64,000 bases of DNA from a virus: the IMG/VR virus record IMGVR_UViG_3300017917_002108, positions 1 to 64,000 of that record, one strand, 5' to 3'. Below are positions 47,055 to 56,107 of this stretch, piece by piece; the first letter of the stretch is position 1, and each line of letters begins with the position of its first letter. The notes under the pieces were generated by a model, which had not been told where the DNA came from, searched no databases, and saw only the letters and a program-made list of their open reading frames with translations. A program made the translations under genes and the position numbers.

Positions 47055-50000
47055 ATGGCCAAACAAACGATTAATGTAGGAACAACAGCTAATGACCGAA
47101 AGGGCGACAGCCTCAGAGCCGCGTTCCAAAAAGTAAATGCTAACTTTTCAGAACTTTATACTGCATTAGGTTTAACAGGGGACGCTACATTAAATTTAGG
47201 TGCATTTGAATTTACTGGTAGTACGATGAGTACTACAAACAGTTCGGCTATTGTTATTGATCAGGCAACTACCGTTACTAGTAATTTAACCGTAGGCGGT
47301 GACATATTGCCAAGCATCGATAATAATCAAGATATCGGTAGTCCCGCAAAACAGTGGCGACACATTTATATGTCAGGCGGTAGTATCTACTTAGACAACA
47401 TCAAACTGACCAACAACGCTGGTAAACTTGAGATCATCAAGGTTATCAATCCGGGCGAAGAAAACGAAGCACCAGACCCAGAAGACAGCAATGCCGGTAG
47501 CGCAGTTACAAATAAATTAGTTAACGGTGAACAAGAATTTATTTTAGAAACAGATGGTTCTGTGACTATACCTAATGGTGGAAAATTGGGTCCGGTACAA
47601 TTTCCTACAGGTAATGAAGTATACACAGAAGGAAACGACGGCTATAGTCAATTGAACTGGGATAATACTAACTTTGTTTGGACTGATAACGCAGGTGCTT
47701 CAGTTCAAGCAGGATCTAAAACATGGGCGTTTGGTAGTAGCGGTAACTTGACATTACCTCCCGGAGGTGATATCCTAGATAGTGCCGGTAATTCGGTGCT
47801 AGGAGGTGGTGGTGGATTCTCATTGCCACCTGATACAACATTTGATGACTTTTATGAAGACGGTGGCGCCACAATATACAACAGTGGTGGCAAGATACAG
47901 TTATATTCTCTTGTCAGCGAAGGCAATGACGGTGTTAATATTCGTGTCAAAGGTGACGGCGGCGACAGTACTTGGGAGTTTAAGAGTAATGGGTCTATAA
48001 CATTCCCAGACAATGAACTTAAAACATCTATAGATAATGATCTATCTATAGTAACTGAAAGTTCGCCAACAGAACCACCAACAACTATAGAGATAGTTGG
48101 TGCTGATTTTGTAGCAGTGAATCTAACCTACACTCAATCTATCAGTGATCCCAATGCTTGGATTCCTGCTAATTATAATCCTGCTACTGATCCTTACATA
48201 CAGTTTGATAACGGATATGGAATCTGGCATCCGGCGTTTGAACAACCAATATATGTCAACACAGGCACATTGAATGTACCATTGGAACAGTGGAACACCA
48301 ATCCTCCACTGGGCAGTGTGCCTCCTACAGGTGTTTATACCTATCCTAATACCTATACTAAAACTTGGACATTTGACAACGAAGGTGCTATCAACTTACC
48401 AGATCCTGGAACTATTAGAAACACCAGTGGAGCCGCAAATCTAGTAGCAACTGACTACGCTCAACTACAGTGGACTACACAGGCAGGTGCTAATGATCCA
48501 GATCCTAACGGTACACAAGAACCAAAGAACTGGGTTTATGTCGAAGTTGGCGGTGCATATATTGAAACCAACATAAATGGTCTAGGATCATCACACAGTT
48601 GGCATTTTGGCAACGATGGTGTTCTAACTCTACCACAAGGCGGTGACATTCAAAACAGCGCCGGAAACTCAGTATTAGGTGGTAGTGTTGTTGAACGATC
48701 AGTAGAATTTCCATTAGGTGAATCTGGAGACACTAGAGGCACAATCGCTCTAACACCCAACGGTACGACCTACATCTGTACAGCAGATTGGGTTGACGCA
48801 TCAACAGGTCTACAGGGCACATTTACTGCTGTAACTCTTGAATTATACGATATAGGTCAAGGGGGCGGAGTTTATAATAGTGCTATACTATCAATAGCAG
48901 ACGAACCAGAAATTTATAACATTTTAAGATACGGTAGTTGGACTGAAGGACAGTTCACCATTGATGCTGGTCCAACCTGGGGCGGTGCCAAGAACGTAAC
49001 CTCTACCGGTTACAACGATCAAGCAGGAACTATGAGTGTGTTGTGGGCAGTTGGCCCTGGAGACCCTCAACAGATTCCATTAGGAACCAGCGTAACTGTC
49101 GTGTATACTGGCGGTGGAACACAAACACCAATCTGGAAAAAACTAGTAGATCTAACCAGTGAAGGCTACGGTGATGGTACTATCAACTGGACCAACGAAG
49201 GCGACTTGACTATTGAAACACTACGTCCTCAAGGTTATAACGGTGACTGCGATGTCAACATCTATGGCGCTGACGATATTTGGATTGAAGCCAAAGGTGA
49301 TCAAGCAGAGATCAAGGCTTTTTCCGATGTTCGAATTGCCAGCGATGGCGGTAATCATCAATGGACTTTTACCAAAGCCGGCGCAGTACAACTACCATAT
49401 CTAAACAATATAGGTTATCAAAACGGTTACGGTCTAAACGGTCCCACACTACGTCTAGGTGGAGAAAACGATCCTAACGATCAAGTTATCATCACAGGTC
49501 CAGTGCCAGACAGCAACAATGCCAGCGCACAGCGACTGGTCATCCAAGGACAGCGTGGTTTCGGTGATTGGAATCAGCCTGCGGCGGGTGAAGGTGGCGA
49601 TGTCTACATCTGGGGCGGTACTGGCGGCGAAGGATCCAACGGCGGAAATTATTACGGTGGTTCAGGCGGTGACATCAAGATACGTGGTGGACAAGGACAG
49701 AACAATGCTGGTGGTTATGTAAAGATTGAAGGCGGTAGTGCCGCAGATTGGAACGGTGGATCACATACAGGTGGTTACATAGAAATCTCAGCAGGTGATG
49801 CTACTGGAGGGGCCAATGGCAACGGCGGTGATGTAAACATCCGTGGTGGTAGGAAACAGGGCACTGGCAACAACGGAGAAGTTAATATACGCACAGGAGC
49901 CAACTCAGAACACGAATGGCGGTTTGACAACGGTGGCGGATTAAATCTACCAACCAATGGCGGGCTCAGTTTTAATTACGGTTACATAGATCAAGATACA

Positions 50001-53000
50001 ACGTTTGACAATAACACCCTGCGTCTAAGCGGCGGTGACCAAGTTGGTATCTATAGCAACGAAGATAGTAAACGTTGGCTATTCAAAGCAGATGGTACAT
50101 TAGAATTACCTGCGGGCGGGGACATCGTAGACAGCAATGGCGACAGCGTATTAGGTGTTGGCGCTCCAACTATACCAAGCACAGTCAAAGGTTGGTATCA
50201 GATACAGGGTCCAAGACCCAATAACAATGATGAAGTAGCCTTTCAAACCGTGGCTGTCACTCCAGGCGGAGAAGCGTTCACAGCAGGCAAGAACTACTAT
50301 GCTGACAATCGTGGCGATGCTACCATAGTGATACAAAAGCACAGCACTTCAGGTGAAGTACTGTTGAGCAAGCGCATTGGTGCTGGCTACGGAGCAACAC
50401 TCACAGTGGTAGTTGCTGGTGGTGTGCTCAGCGTCACAGGTGTTACCAATCTTGGCAGTCAAAGATATCAGGTCAACGAAAAACTGGTAATGTGGGGCGC
50501 ACAATGGAACGACTACAGTTATAGTTCAATATGGACTGTAAATGTAGACAGCGTAGACGGTAATGGCGCGATTCTCACAGCCAGCGTAGTTGATCAACCT
50601 ATCACTCCTCCCGCAGACGGCACCTATAACTCTAACAGTCCTGTGAGACCTGATCTGACTCTGTATGCGAACTCTATGGTCTACAACAATGAGTGTGAGC
50701 AGGTGTTTTTAGTAGCAGAATATCAATCAGGTTACAAATCTCAGTATGACAGTAATGTTACCTGGGCTATGGTCTATGTGTTGGACAGTTCAACACTAGC
50801 AGTAATGGCAACATATCTATTGAGAGACGAAGCAGACCTACATCCTATCAGCATCACAGCCAACGACAATGGCGACATCGCCGTAGTAGGACAAAAGTTC
50901 AACGAGTATAGAACGATTCCAATCACTGGCTACACTGGCGGTAACCAGTATCTAGCGGTCAGCAAGACAGTAATGGGCGAGCATTTCCCCGAAAGTGGCA
51001 TCCCTGGCGATGAATACTACAACTTCTTTGTACAGGGCACAGGCATCACTGGTCAAGCACAGGTTGATTCTGTCAACTTATATCCCTCATTGGCTACCAC
51101 TGTGCGTGAAGGTTCAGGTGCGGCATTTAATATATGGAACAATGGTGATGGCACTTATGGGTGGAACGGTATAACCTATGGTACCAACTATCGTGTAGGA
51201 CACAAGATCAAACTGTTAGGCTCAGACCTAGGCGGCACCAGTCCTGCTAACGACGCTATCGTCACTGTGACCGGCATAAACAACGATGTACAAGGCGGTA
51301 TTTCTAATATATCAATCTCAGGATCAGCCGCAGGTGTTGGTCCTCAAGTAAACTATCCTAATGTTTCAGGCACTAACTATCAAGTTGGTAGCGGTGCTCG
51401 TGTGAACATAAACGTTGATCCAGTCACGGATTTGATAACTTCTGTTGGCACAGACAACTTTGGTGACTATCACTATGTGGTAGGAGATGTACTTACCGTG
51501 TCGGGTACGGTTTTCCCAGGTGGCACCAGTCCTGCCAATGATGTAGTATTGACAGTGACTGCTGTATATCTAGGTGGTCCTAACGGTTATACAGTGGTCA
51601 GCGGAACTCCGCCAACAGATATACTGAGATTAAACGTCAGCGGCTATGATTTTAGCACAGGTACCTACACGATGAGACAGAGCCTGAACAGCGAAGCCTT
51701 TGTGTGGACACCCGGTTGGAACAAGGCCATTGGCGGCGGCAGTGATGACTATTTCCAATCAGTGATCTTTGGTTCAGACGGCACACATATATATGCTGTG
51801 GGTAAAGGTCGCTACGAAGTCACTTATGATCAAGCCCTGGTAGTCAAGATGACCAAAGGCAACGGCACCATTGTCTGGAGCAAGTATGTAAACAGTTATC
51901 TATCACCAGGCAGTGAAGTTGGTGCCTGGGCATCCAGTGTGATACAGTTGAACAACAACAATATCGTGGTCAGTGTCTACCAGTACAACAACAGTTTCAG
52001 CAGTAATGAAATAGGTCTAGTGGCACTAGACACTGACGGGGTTCTACAATGGACACGAACCTACTTGTTAGACAACGGAAGTATGGATTCAGAACATCGA
52101 CTACTACGTGATGGCTCTGACAACATCTATATAGTATTCCGTGGCTACAACGCTCGCAATGGCGATGATGCCTACAACATCTTGAAGTTGGATAGCACAG
52201 GAGCCAAGATATGGGCTCGTGCTATAACCAACAACAGTATGTATATGGATTTCGCCTACAGTTGGGGCAACGAGTTTGCGGCTATCAGCAACACACACCT
52301 TTATATCGCAGGTTATACTTCCGCACCCAACGACAACTACTACAGCGGTCTACTGATACGTTTCCCCGTAGATGGCTACAAAGAATTTGCTGAAGAAGGT
52401 TGGGCTCGTGGAGAATCTTTTGGCGACCTCAGCCTGTTCAAACCTACGACTATTACTACTACACCCGTGGCCACACCGCAGACATTTACACCAGATGTAC
52501 ACAGTGATGGAATAACCACTGTGGCCAACTACAATATGGGCTATACCTATACAGATGATTGGCAGGTGCCTGCGCTGTTGGTCAAGATGACCCGTGATGA
52601 TCTAGGCTACCTAGAGTTTGGCGATGGTTCTAAACAGAGTTTTGCCACAGATCGCATTCCGCAGATTCTGGTTGGCAACAACCAACAGATCAAACTAAGT
52701 CCACAAGATTCAGGCAAGCACTATTTTATAGGGCCAGACCAAGCCGGAGTTGATTTTATCATTCCTGAGTATGACATAGAAGATCCATATCCAGTAGGCT
52801 ACACAGTGACTATCGTGAACTGTTCAGGTGGTGATGTCTATGTCAATATGTATGCTCCAACCGACGGCAACTACTATTATGGTAGCATCTGGGGTGCAGG
52901 ACGAGACATACAGACTCGCTATTGGGGCATTCCAGACAGTGGTTCAGGAAGCCTAGTCACGCTGATGAAGGTCAAGAATGCTGAGTTCACAGGCGGTGAA

Positions 53001-53060
53001 AATATTTCAGGCACGATCTGGATGATCGCTGGTCCAAGTGACATTTACAACAACGACTAA
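47055..53060 (+). CDS. Giant fibre protein (2001 aa)
   Basis: It has the shared attachment module at residues 1-40 (NDRKGDSLRAAFQKVNANFS) and the DIGSPAKQWRHIYMSGGSIY module (about 93-112) also found in the fibres at 7736 and 41907. A block L(P)xGGDIxxSxGxSVLG recurs near residues 236, 530 and 1020. About 840-980 is Gly-rich (GGDVYIWGGTGGEG, GGDIKIRGGQG), like a glycine-rich tip domain. About 1580-1790 looks like propeller-type repeats (VVKMTKGNGTIVW, ALDTDGVLQW, KLDSTGAKIW). It is probably a long receptor-binding fibre. Confidence 0.85.
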   Translation: MAKQTINVGTTANDRKGDSLRAAFQKVNANFSELYTALGLTGDATLNLGAFEFTGSTMSTTNSSAIVIDQATTVTSNLTVGGDILPSIDNNQDIGSPAKQWRHIYMSGGSIYLDNIKLTNNAGKLEIIKVINPGEENEAPDPEDSNAGSAVTNKLVNGEQEFILETDGSVTIPNGGKLGPVQFPTGNEVYTEGNDGYSQLNWDNTNFVWTDNAGASVQAGSKTWAFGSSGNLTLPPGGDILDSAGNSVLGGGGGFSLPPDTTFDDFYEDGGATIYNSGGKIQLYSLVSEGNDGVNIRVKGDGGDSTWEFKSNGSITFPDNELKTSIDNDLSIVTESSPTEPPTTIEIVGADFVAVNLTYTQSISDPNAWIPANYNPATDPYIQFDNGYGIWHPAFEQPIYVNTGTLNVPLEQWNTNPPLGSVPPTGVYTYPNTYTKTWTFDNEGAINLPDPGTIRNTSGAANLVATDYAQLQWTTQAGANDPDPNGTQEPKNWVYVEVGGAYIETNINGLGSSHSWHFGNDGVLTLPQGGDIQNSAGNSVLGGSVVERSVEFPLGESGDTRGTIALTPNGTTYICTADWVDASTGLQGTFTAVTLELYDIGQGGGVYNSAILSIADEPEIYNILRYGSWTEGQFTIDAGPTWGGAKNVTSTGYNDQAGTMSVLWAVGPGDPQQIPLGTSVTVVYTGGGTQTPIWKKLVDLTSEGYGDGTINWTNEGDLTIETLRPQGYNGDCDVNIYGADDIWIEAKGDQAEIKAFSDVRIASDGGNHQWTFTKAGAVQLPYLNNIGYQNGYGLNGPTLRLGGENDPNDQVIITGPVPDSNNASAQRLVIQGQRGFGDWNQPAAGEGGDVYIWGGTGGEGSNGGNYYGGSGGDIKIRGGQGQNNAGGYVKIEGGSAADWNGGSHTGGYIEISAGDATGGANGNGGDVNIRGGRKQGTGNNGEVNIRTGANSEHEWRFDNGGGLNLPTNGGLSFNYGYIDQDTTFDNNTLRLSGGDQVGIYSNEDSKRWLFKADGTLELPAGGDIVDSNGDSVLGVGAPTIPSTVKGWYQIQGPRPNNNDEVAFQTVAVTPGGEAFTAGKNYYADNRGDATIVIQKHSTSGEVLLSKRIGAGYGATLTVVVAGGVLSVTGVTNLGSQRYQVNEKLVMWGAQWNDYSYSSIWTVNVDSVDGNGAILTASVVDQPITPPADGTYNSNSPVRPDLTLYANSMVYNNECEQVFLVAEYQSGYKSQYDSNVTWAMVYVLDSSTLAVMATYLLRDEADLHPISITANDNGDIAVVGQKFNEYRTIPITGYTGGNQYLAVSKTVMGEHFPESGIPGDEYYNFFVQGTGITGQAQVDSVNLYPSLATTVREGSGAAFNIWNNGDGTYGWNGITYGTNYRVGHKIKLLGSDLGGTSPANDAIVTVTGINNDVQGGISNISISGSAAGVGPQVNYPNVSGTNYQVGSGARVNINVDPVTDLITSVGTDNFGDYHYVVGDVLTVSGTVFPGGTSPANDVVLTVTAVYLGGPNGYTVVSGTPPTDILRLNVSGYDFSTGTYTMRQSLNSEAFVWTPGWNKAIGGGSDDYFQSVIFGSDGTHIYAVGKGRYEVTYDQALVVKMTKGNGTIVWSKYVNSYLSPGSEVGAWASSVIQLNNNNIVVSVYQYNNSFSSNEIGLVALDTDGVLQWTRTYLLDNGSMDSEHRLLRDGSDNIYIVFRGYNARNGDDAYNILKLDSTGAKIWARAITNNSMYMDFAYSWGNEFAAISNTHLYIAGYTSAPNDNYYSGLLIRFPVDGYKEFAEEGWARGESFGDLSLFKPTTITTTPVATPQTFTPDVHSDGITTVANYNMGYTYTDDWQVPALLVKMTRDDLGYLEFGDGSKQSFATDRIPQILVGNNQQIKLSPQDSGKHYFIGPDQAGVDFIIPEYDIEDPYPVGYTVTIVNCSGGDVYVNMYAPTDGNYYYGSIWGAGRDIQTRYWGIPDSGSGSLVTLMKVKNAEFTGGENISGTIWMIAGPSDIYNND

Positions 53061-53069
53061 GGATCGATC

Positions 53070-54461
53070 GTGAGTATAGTTCAAACAGTACAGGCCGCGA
53101 TAGTAACAGGCGCACCAGGAGAACCTCCTGCCCCACAACCAGTGGGTGTATACGCTTGGAACGGCGCGATGACTCCTTGGTATTCGCAGAGCAATCCCAC
53201 CCCTGCCGACTCTCCTGTGATATTTCCAGATGGCTTTCAGAGTTCAGCACTGACATTCAGTAATACCTGGACAGTGAGCCAGAATCTGGGACTGTGTAAC
53301 GAAATAGAAGTACAGATGTGGATCTATCCTACCAGCAACAACTGTATCATAGTCACTGAACAGGGACAGGCCGCTGAAAACACTGGTTATCACTATGCTA
53401 TGATAGAGATAGACAGCAGTAATCGTATCAAGGCTCGTAGTTGGCCACAGAATGGCCCTCAAGCATTGACCAGTGATCCTATCACGATAAATGCTTGGCA
53501 TCACATCTACTTCCGCCACAGCAGTGGTACAGCACGATTAGAAGTAGATGGTGTATTGGTAGGCACTGACAACTACGCAAGATCAGCACCTGGCAACTCC
53601 TTTATAGGTATTGGCTCATACTCTATCACAGGTATAACCAGTAACAATAGATATCAAGGTCGCATACACAATGTACAGATACGTAACTACAACTTTGTGG
53701 GTAGTGCTTATGCTGGTAGCAACACTACCTACAGACCCAGCATACAGTTTGATCTAGATGCTAACAAGAACTACGATCCTGCCACACCCAATATTTGGCA
53801 CAACTCGGCGTTCCCCGCCTATGACTGTACGCTCTACGGATCACCTACTTATGTAGCAGACGGTTCTGCTACAGGCACACCTGCGGCCTACTGGACCTTT
53901 GATCGCAATAATCTACAGTTTGGACAGATACAGAACATTCCTAACATAAATGTTTGGACCATTGAAGGACTGTACAGATTAAGTGCTTCCTATTCAACTA
54001 TCAATGCCACAGCAGTTATCACTACTATCTTTGATCTTGACGGAGGTGCTTCGCCAGACTATGGTGTGGTCAACTTCTGTTTAGGCACTAATGGTGATCA
54101 AGTCTTTAATGCCAACTGGTACGGTCAGTTTTTTGCTGGTGGTAACTGGCGCAAAAGTATCGGCAGTAATGTCAGTTATACGAACAGTTGGTACCACTTG
54201 ATGGCTACCTATGACGGAGTCTATCTACAACTGTACAAGAACGGACAGCCATTGGGTTCGCCAGCACAGTTTAACATAGCCAGTTCAGCCAACGGTGGTG
54301 CCATACGCATAGGTCGTCGTTGGGATGGTGCTGACTTTTCCTCTGACAACTACTTCCCTGGAGACATTGCCAAGGTTGGTCTATGGTATGGTGCTATGAG
54401 TCCTGGTGATGTCTACAAGAGATATCAAGAAGCAGTAGCACAGGGCTATCCACAGATCTAG
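53070..54461 (+). CDS. Concanavalin A/LamG-like fibre tip protein (463 aa)
   Basis: It starts at GTG 53070 after AAGGATCGATC. Two LamG-type jelly rolls are visible: residues about 60-215 (EVQMWIYPTSN, NAWHHIYFRHSSGTARLEVD) and about 285-455 (WTIEGLYRLSAS, SWYHLMATYDGVYLQLYKNG, GDIAKVGLWYG). Such domains bind glycans. It follows the 2001-aa fibre by 9 nt and may be its receptor-binding partner. Codon choice in this gene and the end of the previous one seems richer in GC than in 34.5-47 kb. Confidence 0.83.
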   Translation: MSIVQTVQAAIVTGAPGEPPAPQPVGVYAWNGAMTPWYSQSNPTPADSPVIFPDGFQSSALTFSNTWTVSQNLGLCNEIEVQMWIYPTSNNCIIVTEQGQAAENTGYHYAMIEIDSSNRIKARSWPQNGPQALTSDPITINAWHHIYFRHSSGTARLEVDGVLVGTDNYARSAPGNSFIGIGSYSITGITSNNRYQGRIHNVQIRNYNFVGSAYAGSNTTYRPSIQFDLDANKNYDPATPNIWHNSAFPAYDCTLYGSPTYVADGSATGTPAAYWTFDRNNLQFGQIQNIPNINVWTIEGLYRLSASYSTINATAVITTIFDLDGGASPDYGVVNFCLGTNGDQVFNANWYGQFFAGGNWRKSIGSNVSYTNSWYHLMATYDGVYLQLYKNGQPLGSPAQFNIASSANGGAIRIGRRWDGADFSSDNYFPGDIAKVGLWYGAMSPGDVYKRYQEAVAQGYPQI

Positions 54462-55055
54462 TTATCTAATACCCTGCTTGCGTAGTTCTAGACAACTATG
54501 ACACTTGCCGCAGGGCAGTATCTGTGTTTCCTTGTACTGCGGTGTGCGGCAACTCCAAAACAGATCACGTAGTGTTTCTGGCAACATCAGATGTATTTGT
54601 TGTTTGGTCATAGTCAACACAGGAAATATCTTTTCCGCTCCCGTGAATGCTGAAAATATGATGTTGGCTCTACGACGTCGATCTTCTAGACGCTGATTGG
54701 CATCGTTGGCTGTCATTCCCATTGCCACTTTCTTTATGCGACTATCGTTAGAGCAGATAAATCCCGCAAAGAAATTCATAGTGTCTGTGTCGTAGAGAAA
54801 CCCTGGGCCTATGTGCGGACTGCGTATTTCGCTTTCTGTGTACTCAAAATCATAGCCCAATCTCCGTATTTCTTTAAGTGCTAGATCCACAGTGATGGCT
54901 TCGGCCTTGGCTCTATTTTCCACGTTGTTGTTATGTACGTGATGTACGTGTAGGTCATAGTGCTTGTACAGGGGATTGGTCAAGATAGTCCACACAGTAC
55001 CAAGACTGTCTAGGCCTCCTGAATACATCACTAGGATTTTGTCTTTTGATTCCAT
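54462..55055 (-). CDS. queC: QueC-type 7-cyano-7-deazaguanine synthase
   Basis: The 197-aa product has the PP-loop SGGLDSLGTV (about residues 12-21) for ATP binding and a C-terminal zinc site of four cysteines, CRTP...PCGKCHSC (about 168-189). QueC turns 7-carboxy-7-deazaguanine into preQ0 with ATP and ammonia. With queD at 29404 this gives two of the steps to preQ0; folE and queE are not in the window. It overlaps the upstream gene by 25 nt. Confidence 0.83.
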   Translation of the reverse strand: MESKDKILVMYSGGLDSLGTVWTILTNPLYKHYDLHVHHVHNNNVENRAKAEAITVDLALKEIRRLGYDFEYTESEIRSPHIGPGFLYDTDTMNFFAGFICSNDSRIKKVAMGMTANDANQRLEDRRRRANIIFSAFTGAEKIFPVLTMTKQQIHLMLPETLRDLFWSCRTPQYKETQILPCGKCHSCLELRKQGIR

Positions 55056-55492
55056 ATGTAAAATGTATAAACTTCGTTGACGGGGTGTTCTTCGGGTTGC
55101 GGAGTAAGTTCGTCAGCACGGGGAAAATACACAGCATACTTAGTAGGCCAGTTAGGGTTTAAGAAAGCACGGGCTACAAATCTATCACAACGAGGTAATA
55201 CCACTGCTAATAGGTCTCTACAGAATTGCTCACCAAATGCTAGTCCGCCGTCTATTATCACTGTATCCCAATGCTCGTCTAAACTAAACCAGTCACGCTG
55301 ACGTAGTTTAGCGTCATTGTATAAAGGATGTAGATCCCAGGCTTCTGTACACAAGGGTAATAATAATCTAGTACTACCTAGCAGCAAAACTCTTCCCTCG
55401 CAGTAGTTTTCAAACACCCTATAGTCATCTTCGTTAGGAGCTGCTGGCCATTTTAAGGCTGTCCAATACGAATTATCTGCGTGTATATTCAT
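55031..55492 (-). CDS. Hypothetical protein, possibly methyltransferase-like (153 aa)
   Basis: The strand pattern GRVLLLGSTRLLLPLC, AWDLHPLY, WDTVIIDGGLAFG and RFVARAFLNP resembles a class I Rossmann methyltransferase with a damaged glycine loop (GST instead of GxG). It could bind SAM weakly or be another Rossmann protein. It is coupled to queC, so a role in the 7-deazaguanine pathway or its target is possible. A late box ends 5 nt before the start codon, so its mRNA is probably leaderless. Confidence 0.65.
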   Translation of the reverse strand: MNIHADNSYWTALKWPAAPNEDDYRVFENYCEGRVLLLGSTRLLLPLCTEAWDLHPLYNDAKLRQRDWFSLDEHWDTVIIDGGLAFGEQFCRDLLAVVLPRCDRFVARAFLNPNWPTKYAVYFPRADELTPQPEEHPVNEVYTFYIWNQKTKS

Positions 55493-55497
55493 CCGAT

Positions 55498-55505
55498 TAT
55501 TTATT
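55498..55505 (-). promoter_or_regulatory. Minus-strand late promoter (probable leaderless start)
   Basis: AATAAATA on the minus strand ends exactly 5 nt before the ATG at 55492, so the predicted first base is the A of the ATG. A plus-strand TAAATA box at 55520-55525 faces the gene at 55544. Confidence 0.62.
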
Positions 55506-55543
55506 GTTCAGTATCCTGCTAAATATACTAAAGAGAACACATT

Positions 55544-56098
55544 ATGGCCATACAAACAATAAACATTGGAAATGTAGTAAACGACGGACTGGGCGACGAT
55601 CTACGCACCGCGTTTCAAAAAGTAAATGCTAATTTTGCAGATCTAAATGCATCGTTGACTGTGACTGCTAGTAATGTAGGAGCCACAGGTGTTGGCATAT
55701 TCAAAGAAAAAAACGGTCTAGATTTAAAATTTAAAAAATTAGTATCTGGAACTAAAATACTACTATCGGAATATCAAGATACAATCGTAGTTAATAATCA
55801 ACAACCTGATGGATTCGTGAGGATCGATACCAACAACGGCACAGTGCTAGGGGATGATTATCTTAATATAACCCTTCAAGGTGCGAATGGTGCTGAAAAT
55901 ATTTCTACCAGTGTTGTGGACAGTGTTATATCCATAGACACAGTATTGCCTGTTACTGAAATATTAACTTATTACGATTTTGGTACTATTGATCAGGATT
56001 TTACCAATGTCATGCAATTAGCTTTATCTGCAGCCAATATCGATTTTGGAACCATAGCCAATCCAGGAACTGTAAGTTTAGATCTAGGTACCTTATAA
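55544..56098 (+). CDS. Fibre/neck-type structural protein with shared N-terminal module (184 aa)
   Basis: The N-terminus NDGLGDDLRTAFQKVNANFA (about residues 11-30) is the same attachment module as on the giant fibres at 34501 and 47055. The rest is strand-rich with no enzymatic motif. Being short, it may be an adaptor that occupies the same socket as the large fibres. It has an AAAGAGAACAC ribosome site. Confidence 0.78.
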   Translation: MAIQTINIGNVVNDGLGDDLRTAFQKVNANFADLNASLTVTASNVGATGVGIFKEKNGLDLKFKKLVSGTKILLSEYQDTIVVNNQQPDGFVRIDTNNGTVLGDDYLNITLQGANGAENISTSVVDSVISIDTVLPVTEILTYYDFGTIDQDFTNVMQLALSAANIDFGTIANPGTVSLDLGTL

Positions 56099-56107
56099 GG
56101 ATCATAT

